A DNA stretch of 16,887 bases from an uncultured Varibaculum sp. (GTDB lineage: Bacteria > Actinomycetota > Actinomycetes > Actinomycetales > Actinomycetaceae): assembly GCA_947253735.1 (NCBI GenBank), contig CAMYAU010000021.1, forward strand, positions 1-16,887, given 5' to 3'. Positions within the stretch are counted from its first letter, which is position 1. Every line of letters begins with the position of its first letter. Under the pieces are notes generated by a model. The model did no database searches. It saw only the letters and a program-made list of their open reading frames with translations, and had not been told where the DNA came from. Of the stretch, positions 1-6,793 are shown in pieces. The position numbers and the translations under genes were made by a program.

Positions 1-1343
1 GAGTCAAAGCGACCCGCGGAAACCAGCGCCAAGACTGCCGCCCCTCGTGCGCCCGCTTCCGGAGTGTCTTGTCTCAAAACCCGCTTACCGGTGGTGTTAG
101 ATAAAATCTCACATACCAAATCCGAACGGAAACCCCCACCAGAAACAATCAGATCACCATCGATCTCCAAAGCTTCAACACATTCTGCCAAAGTGAAGGA
201 CACTCCCTCGTAAACAGAACGCAGTATGTCCCGCTTCTTGGTTGTCAGCGAAAGTCCCTGCCAGGAAGCTGAGGCGTTAACATCAGCGAAGGGTGCGCGC
301 TCCCCTCCTGGCGAGGCATAAGGTAGATAAATAACCCCATCGGATCCAGCTGGAGCACGTCTAGCCCGAGATTCAATTTCTTTCCAATCGACTTCGTCGA
401 GACGTAGCACCATGCGGATCCAGTCCAGATTCGGGGTCCCGGTCATCGGCGCCATGAATTCCAAAACCTGTTTATCATTTCCGGTAGCTAGCACCATCGA
501 CAACTCAGAGTGACGATCTTTTCCACTGGGAAGCAAAGTACCCACAAAACCGGTGGTACCGAGAATCAAATAACTATCGCCATTATTAATAGCTCCCAGG
601 CCCATGGCGGTGACCGCCACGTCGATCATCCCTACCCCTACCGGGGTACCTGCAGGGATTCCTATTTCTTTGGCTGCCTGTGCACTCAGTGGCGAGGCTG
701 GGCCAGCAGGATGGCGGATCTCCGGCAAGAGGGATAAAGCATCCTCGATACCTAGATCTTTGGCTAGCTGCTTATCAAAACCGTCACCGGTGAAAATATT
801 GAAAAACGATCGGGAAGCTTCCGTATGATCGGTCAGGCGTTCTCCGGTTAGTTTGAAACGGATCCAGTCCTTACAGTTCAAGTGGGTACTGGCTTTCGCT
901 ATTACTTCTGGCTCAGTTTCCCTCAGTTCATCGTAGAGAACCGGGAAGAGTCCCCCGAAAACCGTTGTTCCGGTTACCTCTAGAATCTTTTGAGCTCGAC
1001 CATCTGCTTTCCATTTTTCAACCCGGTCAACTGCGCGACCATCTAGCCAGTTAGCTGCCGGACGTACCGGGTTTCCTTCCTCATCAATTAACCAAATCCC
1101 GTCGCCCTGACCCGTCAGACCAATGGCCACCACCTGATCATCCTTGGTTTGCTGCGCCACTTCGCGCAAACAGGTAGCGACCGCATCCCAAATTTGGTTC
1201 ATATCTTGTTCAGCTTGGCCGTTTGCGCCATATTGTACCGGTACCGACTCGTGATGAAGAGCCTTGATTTTGCCGGTAAGGTCGAATGCTACTGCTTTAA
1301 CTGCAGTAGTGCCCCCATCAACACCAATGACAATTTCTGACAT
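1..1343 (-). CDS. FGGY-family sugar/polyol kinase (C-terminus cut off by window edge)
   Basis: The minus strand reads open from an ATG at 1343 to the window edge, giving 447 complete codons. FGGY kinases are usually about 500 residues, so roughly the last 50 are missing. The N-terminus has the phosphate-binding loop of the actin/hexokinase fold (IGVDGGTTAVKA, residues 6-17). TGQGDG lies near 77-82, the probable catalytic Asp is in GMIDVAV (about residue 241), and the C-terminal adenosine-binding motif SGGGFRSD is near 401. The family phosphorylates pentuloses, polyols or glycerol in the cytoplasm. The sequence recalls the xylulokinase/erythritol-kinase branch, but the substrate cannot be fixed from sequence. 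The start is supported by AAGGAGA (1349-1355 on this strand), six bases before the ATG. It diverges from a DeoR-type regulator that probably controls it, so it likely opens a sugar catabolic operon continuing leftward. Confidence 0.9.
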   Translation of the reverse strand, partial: MSEIVIGVDGGTTAVKAVAFDLTGKIKALHHESVPVQYGANGQAEQDMNQIWDAVATCLREVAQQTKDDQVVAIGLTGQGDGIWLIDEEGNPVRPAANWLDGRAVDRVEKWKADGRAQKILEVTGTTVFGGLFPVLYDELRETEPEVIAKASTHLNCKDWIRFKLTGERLTDHTEASRSFFNIFTGDGFDKQLAKDLGIEDALSLLPEIRHPAGPASPLSAQAAKEIGIPAGTPVGVGMIDVAVTAMGLGAINNGDSYLILGTTGFVGTLLPSGKDRHSELSMVLATGNDKQVLEFMAPMTGTPNLDWIRMVLRLDEVDWKEIESRARRAPAGSDGVIYLPYASPGGERAPFADVNASASWQGLSLTTKKRDILRSVYEGVSFTLAECVEALEIDGDLIVSGGGFRSDLVCEILSNTTGKRVLRQDTPEAGARGAAVLALVSAGRFD

Positions 1344-1393
1344 AGAAATCTCCTTTGTTTTCACAGTTCGTTGTGCCCCATTGCCTCCAACTG

Positions 1394-1408
1394 TGATAAT
1401 ATTTATCA
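1394..1408. promoter_or_regulatory. Candidate operator, inverted repeat TGATAA-TAT-TTATCA
   Basis: A perfect 6-bp inverted repeat with a 3-base spacer lies over the -10 element and expected start point of the kinase promoter. A dimeric DeoR-family repressor bound here would block transcription. The assignment to the adjacent regulator is inference from position. Confidence 0.45.
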
Positions 1409-1433
1409 TATTTTCATATAATTTTGCAAGCAA
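1405..1433 (-). promoter_or_regulatory. Probable sigma-70-type promoter of the kinase gene
   Basis: Read on the minus strand, TTGCTT (1433-1428) and TATGAT (1410-1405) are separated by exactly 17 bases. The -10 element matches TATAAT at five of six positions; the -35 keeps TTG. Transcription would begin near 1398, leaving a leader of about 55 bases. The inverted repeats described in the neighbouring entries overlap both elements. Confidence 0.55.
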
Positions 1434-1444
1434 TATGAAAATAT
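1408..1444. promoter_or_regulatory. Candidate operator, 12-bp perfect inverted repeat
   Basis: ATATTTTCATAT (1408-1419) is repeated as its exact reverse complement at 1433-1444, with a 13-base spacer. The right arm also overlaps a separate perfect palindrome, GAAAATATTTTC (1437-1448). The arms cover the -10/-35 region of the kinase promoter. A perfect TATAAT on the plus strand (1417-1422) could be the -10 of the regulator gene, although no good -35 precedes it. This arrangement would allow one protein to control the kinase and its own gene. AT-richness raises the chance of fortuitous symmetry, but 12 consecutive pairs is long. Confidence 0.5.
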
Positions 1445-1520
1445 TTTCGTTAGACATCCTCTCGACAATTTCGCAAAATAACTTAAGACCAGGTTTTTTC
1501 AGGATTAGGAAGTGAGAACA

Positions 1521-2303
1521 ATGTCCCCCTCTGAAAAACTTAAACCTAATCAGCGCCGCCAAAAGCTGCTAAAAATAGTTACTGATCAGGGAAAAATCAA
1601 CATTACAGACGCCGCGAAACAACTAGCAGTATCACCTGTAACCGTCTATCGCGATGTACAAGCTTTAGAAGAAATGCGCACTGTGCTACGCAGCAATGGG
1701 CAGTTACGCCCCTACCCTACCTCCACTTCGGAAATGCCCCCAGAACTACGCTCAGCGCAATCAGTGGCCGAAAAACAGGCTATTTGTCGAGAAGCCTCTA
1801 AGCTGATAAAACCAGGAGATGCGGTACTCCTAGACGATTCTTCTACAGCCCTACCGATAGTAGAAATGTTGGATCAAGTGGTTCCCCTGGCTATTATCAG
1901 CAACTCGTTAACTGTATTTGAAAAAGTAAAAGATTTAGAGGGAGTGCAAGAAATACTGATCGGCGGAAGATACGTTAACTGGGCAAATGCTTTCTATGGC
2001 TCCCTGGCAACCGATATATTAAAACATTTAAAAGCCGACATCTGTTTCACTTCGGACGCAGCCATCAGTGTGCGAGCCACATATAACCCCATCGACTATG
2101 TAGTCGATTTCAAACGAGCCATGTTCGCGGCGGCTAAAATAAAAGTTTTACTTGCCGATCATCAAAAATTTTCCCGCAGCGCCTTTCAAGTGACCACTGA
2201 GATAGACAAATTCGACTACATTGTTGTCGACCAGAAAGTAACCCCCAAGCAACGAGCCGAGCTAGCAGAAAGCGGAGTTACCGTGCTAGTTGCTGAATCG
2301 TAA
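1521..2303 (+). CDS. DeoR-family transcriptional regulator
   Basis: A 260-residue cytoplasmic regulator with the family's usual length and layout. An N-terminal DeoR-type helix-turn-helix (about residues 10-60) includes INITDAAKQLAVSPVTVYRD, where the second helix SPVTVYRD is typical. It is followed by a sensor domain of the phosphosugar-binding DeoR_C type (about 75-250). I prefer ATG at 1521 over GTG at 1512, because AGGAAG at 1507-1512 is well spaced for the ATG and abuts the GTG. The effector domain is atypical: the usual D-S-G-T-T loop reads LDDSSTAL, and the usual A-D-G-I motif reads SDAAIS, so the ligand pocket may differ from well-studied members. Divergent placement next to the kinase suggests it represses that gene and responds to its sugar substrate or product, which is inference. 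Confidence 0.9.
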   Translation: MSPSEKLKPNQRRQKLLKIVTDQGKINITDAAKQLAVSPVTVYRDVQALEEMRTVLRSNGQLRPYPTSTSEMPPELRSAQSVAEKQAICREASKLIKPGDAVLLDDSSTALPIVEMLDQVVPLAIISNSLTVFEKVKDLEGVQEILIGGRYVNWANAFYGSLATDILKHLKADICFTSDAAISVRATYNPIDYVVDFKRAMFAAAKIKVLLADHQKFSRSAFQVTTEIDKFDYIVVDQKVTPKQRAELAESGVTVLVAES

Positions 2304-2499
2304 CTTTCCCCACAAACCTGCCGGAATAATTCCCAGTCTCTGCAGGTACCTCCAACACCAAAGCATCGCGCTCTGCAGCTATTCACCTGCTCTTATTGGC
2401 AGCTACCGCCACCAAGATACAGGTCAGAATTTTATAGAAGAAGAAAATTTGCTCAACTACAGAAAGCAATCTTAGGTAGAATGAAAGGTAACTCATCAT

Positions 2500-2521
2500 T
2501 ATTGGTTGAGCCTGACCAATA
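2500..2521 (+). promoter_or_regulatory. Inverted repeat upstream of the adhesin gene
   Basis: TATTGGT (2500-2506) and ACCAATA (2515-2521) form a perfect 7-bp inverted repeat around an 8-base loop, ending 24 bases before the adhesin ATG. It could be an operator or a leader hairpin. It has no T-run, so it is unlikely to be a terminator. The rest of 2304-2545 shows no gene and no convincing promoter or terminator to me. Confidence 0.3.
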
Positions 2522-2545
2522 TCCCTCCTAATCTTGAGGTCTACT

Positions 2546-5344
2546 ATGCGGAACCGCAACATAACTGCACGTGTATTTGCCGAGGCAGTGGCGCTGATCC
2601 TCACTGCCGCCTTGGCAATTGCCTGGATGGCAGCTCCGGAAAAGATAAATTCCACCTCTGCGCGGGCAGCTGACCGCACGGTAGTGGAATGCGGCAGCGA
2701 CTGTGAGGAGGCAACGCTGCGGCAGTTAATCATGGATGCCGGCACCACACCGACTCGTATCGTTGTGAGCGGGGTGGTCAATACCTTGATAACTTCTACG
2801 GTGGTCATCCCTACCGGCGCCGACATTGAGCTGGTCAATGGCCTAACCAATTCGCCAGCGTTCCCTGCTGAAGGCGGCCTTACCCGCGAGGATGGCTTCA
2901 CTGGAGTCATGGTGCAGGTCAATAAGGGTGCTTCCTTGACCTTAGGCAACAACGAGAAGGGCGGAAAGTTTTATCTGCGAAGCCGCGGAAAGTGGGTTTC
3001 CGGCGGTGGAAAACTGATTTATAACGAAGGTTCACTGACCATCAACGGCGGCACCTATGAGGGAGTCCGCAATGCCAGTGGTGCTTGTCAAGGAGCCATC
3101 ACCGTCAAAGGGAAAGAGGCGAAGTTCATCCTCAACGGTGGAAAAGTCACCGACAATAAGCGTGAGCTTGACAATCCCGGTGCAGTACAGTCGGGGGCGG
3201 CAAATATCGCGGTAACTGAAGGCGCCCAATTTGTCATGAATGGCGGCGAAGTAAGTTACGGGGAAACCGGATATCGGCATGGCTCCTACGGCGAGGTAGG
3301 TGGGATTGGCGTTTACAAGGGTGGCTCGGTCACCATTAACGATGGGGAAATCTTCCATAATAAAGGCTGGACCGGAGGCCTGTTGGGATACGAATTCAAC
3401 ACGGATAAAGACTCGGCTACCAACCTGCAAAGGGCTCTGGCATCCCGTAACTACATCACGATTAACGGCGGAAAAATCCATAACAATGATGCCTATTTCT
3501 CCGGAGGCGGCGCCTTCGCTTGGGGCAATACTGTTATCACTATGAACGGCGGAACGATTGATTCCAACTTAACCACTGGAAACGGGGGCGGGATCGGTAC
3601 CCTAGACCTCTATGTATGGGGCGCAGACGGCACTTTCCAGGAAGTTCCCGGGTTAGGTAAAGAGTGGGGACTAACCAAGGAAGAGTGGGGCAAAGTCTCC
3701 CCCGCTTCCTTTATTTTCAATGGCGGCACCATCTCGAATAATGAAGCCCTGCGTACCGGCGGCGGAGTTAACGTAGTTTCTAATCAAGTTGAGATTAATG
3801 CCGGAAAAATTTTGAATAACAAATCCCATCAAATGGGGGGAGGCATTTACGTTGCTACGGTCTCCTATAACCTGCATCTAAGAGACGCGTTGGTAACCCA
3901 AAATAAGGCAACCTCCGATAAGGGAGCTGCTGGAGGTGGCATTTGGTCCTGCCCCACCGGCTCGATCGAGTTGCGCATCCACAACGGGGGCGCGGTCTTT
4001 GACAATACTGCCGACACCCTGGGCAACGATCTTGCCCATATCAATCTGGGCTCTACCGGTGCGGCTCCCATCTGGGTATCTGACTATATGCTCGGGGGAG
4101 GCCGGGTTGATTACTACTTCGACCAAAAAGATGCGCGTTTTGACCCGGCATCCCTGAACAAGCCAGAAAAAGAACGTCCCAAACGCTTGCCCCTTAAATA
4201 CATGAGCATTCAGAATGAGGGATTCCATGCCGTGCCCATTAACGATGCCGCTAAGGCCAATGCCAAAGCGGCGGCAAAACTGCTGGTGCAAGGAAATACC
4301 GCTCAACTCGGGGGCGGCATTGGTACCAATGGTGGGGTAATTTTCGGTGATTGGGGATATGCCCAGGCAACCGTTGAGAAAGCTTGGCTCTATGACCAAG
4401 ACGCAAAACCTGCTGGTGAAGATACCTCTGCAGGCGATACCGGGCAGGAAACGAATGAAGCTCCCGAACTACCGGCTCGCGCCAGCGATATCCCGGTCAA
4501 AGAACTAAAGATGCGGTTTATTCGCAGTACCGACAAGGATTTCACCCAGGCGGAAAAGATTGGCCAGGCTGAAAAAGTTGCCGACTTCAAGCTCACTCCC
4601 TCAAATAATCCCGAGGAAAACTGGCGGAAGACCTTTAACGACCTGCCGATTAAGGATGAAAGTGGGAACTTCTACTACTACGGTGTCCAGGAGCTAAACG
4701 CAAAGGGCAAAGTGATTAAAACCTTGCAGTTAAAACCCTGGCAGGTAGTTGAACAAGAAGACGGCAAAATGCCGCAGCGGCCAGCTTTGGATCGCTCTAA
4801 GCAGCTGCCCGAAACCTGGCTAGTAGCCACGGTTGTTAACCCAGTTCCTACCCCGGTAGACATTACGGTTAATAAACGCTGGCTATGGCAGGATTCCGAA
4901 AAACCAGTGCCAGACGCTAAAACCCCTGACAAAGTCAGTTTTGAACTGCTGCAAGCTACCGATGCCAAGTTTAGCGATGCCAAAATGGTCAAGAAGTTTG
5001 ACGTCACCAAGGCCGAGGAATGGACTAAGACCCTTAAGGGACTGCCGTTTAGCAACCCCGCCAAGCAGCGCTACTACTATGGGGTGCGCGAAATCGGCGG
5101 CGACGGCACTATCAAGGCAGTTCCGCTAGCAAAGTATGAGAGCGAAACTGGAAAAATAAAAACCGATAAGGACGGGGTAATCCGGCGGGAAGTAACGGTA
5201 GTAAATAAGCTATCTACTACCCCGCCGCCTCCTACTCCCAAGGAACAAATTACTAAGACCGGCACCCCCGCCGGTTGGCTAGCCCTATTAGCGACAGTGA
5301 TAGTTGGCTCTGGTCTACTAATCCAGCGGGCGCGGCAAAAGTAG
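2546..5344 (+). CDS. Large secreted surface adhesin with beta-helix repeats, two Cna-B domains and an atypical sortase signal
   Basis: A 932-residue protein. The ATG at 2546 is chosen over TTG at 2534 because GAGG (2536-2539) is spaced six bases from it. A signal peptide (residues 1-41) ends at ARA|AD. From about 163 to 490 there are roughly ten repeats of the form I-x-I/M-N-G-G-x-I-x-x-N, each usually followed by GGGI/GGGV, typical of right-handed beta-helix surface proteins. Two Cna-B-type domains follow (about 650-766 and 771-890). Each has the residues expected for an internal isopeptide bond: K655/E716/N765 and K777/E849/N887. After a PPPPTP spacer come ITKTG (902-906), a hydrophobic segment (about 909-926) and a basic tail RARQK. 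The layout is that of a sortase-anchored stalked adhesin, but LPxTG is absent. It is flanked by unrelated genes with no sortase gene in view, and its ligand is unknown. Confidence 0.88.
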   Translation: MRNRNITARVFAEAVALILTAALAIAWMAAPEKINSTSARAADRTVVECGSDCEEATLRQLIMDAGTTPTRIVVSGVVNTLITSTVVIPTGADIELVNGLTNSPAFPAEGGLTREDGFTGVMVQVNKGASLTLGNNEKGGKFYLRSRGKWVSGGGKLIYNEGSLTINGGTYEGVRNASGACQGAITVKGKEAKFILNGGKVTDNKRELDNPGAVQSGAANIAVTEGAQFVMNGGEVSYGETGYRHGSYGEVGGIGVYKGGSVTINDGEIFHNKGWTGGLLGYEFNTDKDSATNLQRALASRNYITINGGKIHNNDAYFSGGGAFAWGNTVITMNGGTIDSNLTTGNGGGIGTLDLYVWGADGTFQEVPGLGKEWGLTKEEWGKVSPASFIFNGGTISNNEALRTGGGVNVVSNQVEINAGKILNNKSHQMGGGIYVATVSYNLHLRDALVTQNKATSDKGAAGGGIWSCPTGSIELRIHNGGAVFDNTADTLGNDLAHINLGSTGAAPIWVSDYMLGGGRVDYYFDQKDARFDPASLNKPEKERPKRLPLKYMSIQNEGFHAVPINDAAKANAKAAAKLLVQGNTAQLGGGIGTNGGVIFGDWGYAQATVEKAWLYDQDAKPAGEDTSAGDTGQETNEAPELPARASDIPVKELKMRFIRSTDKDFTQAEKIGQAEKVADFKLTPSNNPEENWRKTFNDLPIKDESGNFYYYGVQELNAKGKVIKTLQLKPWQVVEQEDGKMPQRPALDRSKQLPETWLVATVVNPVPTPVDITVNKRWLWQDSEKPVPDAKTPDKVSFELLQATDAKFSDAKMVKKFDVTKAEEWTKTLKGLPFSNPAKQRYYYGVREIGGDGTIKAVPLAKYESETGKIKTDKDGVIRREVTVVNKLSTTPPPPTPKEQITKTGTPAGWLALLATVIVGSGLLIQRARQK

Positions 5345-5359
5345 CATTGCTAAATAGAT

Positions 5360-5414
5360 AGCCCAGGGGGTTAACGCTAGCGCATTGCCCCTCCCCGCCA
5401 CTTCGCCCCGGGCT
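5360..5414 (+). terminator. Possible terminator hairpin after the adhesin gene
   Basis: AGCCC-A-GGGG (5360-5369) can pair with CCCCGGGCT (5406-5414) over nine base pairs with one bulged A, enclosing a long loop. No T-run follows. A second, small hairpin, AGGGGA/TCCCCT (5443-5459, 5-base loop), lies further along. Either could end transcription between the converging adhesin and beta-lactamase-like genes. Both are weak calls. Confidence 0.25.
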
Positions 5415-5512
5415 TTGCCAAATCCGCAATCAAGCTGCCCTAAGGGGAGCTAATCCCCTATTTCGGTTGAGTGTAACTCTCCAGCTAGCGAGTTGAAAAG
5501 TACAGCAAGTTC

Positions 5513-6436
5513 CTAATAAAAGAGTTTTGCCACCTCGTCAACCACGGCGGTTGCTGCTCCGAAAGAACTGGCCTGCGCAGCAATCGCGATCGGAGTTTCC
5601 TTGCCTTCCGACTGGAACCAACCGATTTGCCGAGCAGTGTAACCACCACTCCGAGCCGGTCCCCAGCCTCCTTTGACCGCGGAATTCGGTAGGCGCCCTA
5701 TCCCCCAGCGTTGATTACTATAAGCCGCATACATCTGGGATTTGATCTGCGCCGCCCCCGGCAGCGAGTTAAAGTTTTGCAGAAATTGCAACTGATCAGT
5801 AGTACTCCATTGGGTTTGTCCAAAAATAGTGAATCCGCTACGTAAACGGGTACTAGGAACCGTGGTGTGGTTATCTCCCGCCTGCCGTAAAATCCCGGTG
5901 ACTGCCTGAGCCCGTTGGGAGTCCGACGATCCCAACCCTTGCCATAAAGCCTCGGCAGCCGCGTTATCAGAAGCCCTGATGGCCGCGCTAATGTTCCCAC
6001 TGTTACCAGCAGCTTTCCCCTGTGCATAGATTGCCATCGCCACTGGTACTTTTGAAGTAGACCAAGCCGGTAAATCTTGCAGGCTACCCGTTGTTTGGAT
6101 GCGTCCCCCCTCCAGCCATGACACTTGAACTTGTACTCCCTGGCTTTGCTCAATCCGTAAAATCTGAGCCGCGATTTTTTCTTTTGCTTTACCAGTAGTA
6201 TTCGCGGTAGCGCTAGTGGCAGGGTCAGGAGATGCAGACATCCTAAGGGTGCTGTTAGTCCGAGAGGACGCAGACGAAGAGGGTGGTAAGGAACTAGCCG
6301 GGGAAACCATTTGAATATAGGCGCGCACCGAAACCACCAAAGCTAGAACTAGTGCTGCCGCCGCTACAACAGTTACAGCTGTTGCGACAGCGATCTTCAG
6401 CGAGCGCCAGCGCTGGGGATAATCCTGTTCAAACAT
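5513..6436 (-). CDS. Membrane-anchored class A beta-lactamase-like serine acyltransferase/hydrolase homologue
   Basis: A 307-residue protein. An N-terminal membrane segment (about 14-39) is followed by a Ser/Thr/Ala-rich linker (about 45-85) and a beta-lactamase-fold domain outside the membrane. The three family motifs are visible: S-x-x-K as STSK (126-129), with S126 the predicted nucleophile; SDN (156-158); and KGG (255-257) in place of KTG/KSG. The region between SDN and KGG contains TTVPSTRLRSG but no E-x-x-L-N motif. The deacylating glutamate of true class A enzymes thus seems absent, and antibiotic hydrolysis is doubtful. It may be a cell-wall-related serine enzyme or a penicillin-binding homologue. 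ATG is at 6436 with no Shine-Dalgarno sequence; a leader ORF in the same frame lies just upstream. It converges with the adhesin gene. Confidence 0.85.
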   Translation of the reverse strand: MFEQDYPQRWRSLKIAVATAVTVVAAAALVLALVVSVRAYIQMVSPASSLPPSSSASSRTNSTLRMSASPDPATSATANTTGKAKEKIAAQILRIEQSQGVQVQVSWLEGGRIQTTGSLQDLPAWSTSKVPVAMAIYAQGKAAGNSGNISAAIRASDNAAAEALWQGLGSSDSQRAQAVTGILRQAGDNHTTVPSTRLRSGFTIFGQTQWSTTDQLQFLQNFNSLPGAAQIKSQMYAAYSNQRWGIGRLPNSAVKGGWGPARSGGYTARQIGWFQSEGKETPIAIAAQASSFGAATAVVDEVAKLFY

Positions 6437-6445
6437 AAGAGGCTA

Positions 6446-6484
6446 CTAGGCTCGGAAATCAACTACGAGTATAAACGTGGACAT
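6446..6484 (-). CDS. Candidate 12-codon leader ORF upstream of the beta-lactamase-like gene
   Basis: On the minus strand GGAGGA (6494-6489) is followed after four bases by ATG (6484) and a reading frame encoding MSTFILVVDFRA, ended by two consecutive TAG codons (6448-6443). The main gene's ATG (6436) is in the same frame, two codons after the second stop, and lacks its own ribosome binding site. This suggests translational coupling or reinitiation, or an N-terminus broken by the stops. A competing reading is that a -10-like TATACT within the leader (6473-6468) gives a short mRNA that bypasses it. Confidence 0.4.
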   Translation of the reverse strand: MSTFILVVDFRA

Positions 6485-6793
6485 ATTTTCCTCCGATACA
6501 TAACACCCAGGAATCTCCACTAGAGTCAGCACCCACCCCAGATATCTCCCTGCCACGCATTGAGTATCAGCGACACCGTAGGAAACGATTTAGGGGAAGT
6601 ATCAGGCATTATGTATCCTTTTCAGCGAAACGGAGAATTCGCATAAAGTGTAGCAAAGGTTGCGTAAGCCCGGATAAAATATGTTAGTTTTTCATACTCG
6701 TTAGCAGAGTACCTGAATGTGGTAATTACCCCAGGATCTCAGTTAACGCCGCAAGTAAGTGCCAAATGACGAGTTTTGTGACAACCTAGAAGC
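6485..6793. other. Non-coding region between divergent genes
   Basis: About 310 bases between the leader of the beta-lactamase-like gene and glgX hold no gene I can support. It must contain the promoter of the glgX-treY-treZ operon, yet no hexamer pair with good spacing stands out. TTGCGT (6660-6665) is followed by AT-rich sequence with TATGTT at 6680, but the spacing is too short. A 10-bp palindrome, GGTAATTACC, sits at 6721-6730. I see no tRNA or recognisable riboswitch. Confidence 0.5.

Noticed and set aside
510..1515. Plus-strand open frames of 60-85 codons opposite the kinase
   Set aside because: They lie antisense to a clearly conserved kinase, have no ribosome sites and give low-complexity, family-less proteins.
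2290..2952. Open frames in and around the regulator-adhesin gap, including a 189-codon minus-strand frame
   Set aside because: The minus-strand frame mostly mirrors the adhesin N-terminal coding sequence, and the 61-codon plus frame has no ribosome site or recognisable motif.
3036..4000. Recurring AACGGCGG-like DNA words as a possible DNA repeat array
   Set aside because: They encode the NGG protein repeats and are irregularly spaced and diverged, so the repetition is at protein level and not a CRISPR or satellite.
3032..5265. Several minus-strand frames across the adhesin gene
   Set aside because: They arise from the codon pattern of the Gly/Asn-rich repeats on the opposite strand; none has a recognisable domain.
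5513..6436. Functional beta-lactamase resistance gene
   Set aside because: The deacylation glutamate motif is not visible and KTG is replaced by KGG, so a resistance call is not supported.
6495..6617. GATACATAA and TTATGTATC as an inverted repeat in the glgX upstream region
   Set aside because: The arms are about 105 bases apart, and a 9-bp match at some spacing is not surprising in a region of this length.
6721..6730. GGTAATTACC palindrome as a glgX operator
   Set aside because: A 10-bp palindrome is expected many times by chance in this window, and nothing else ties it to regulation.
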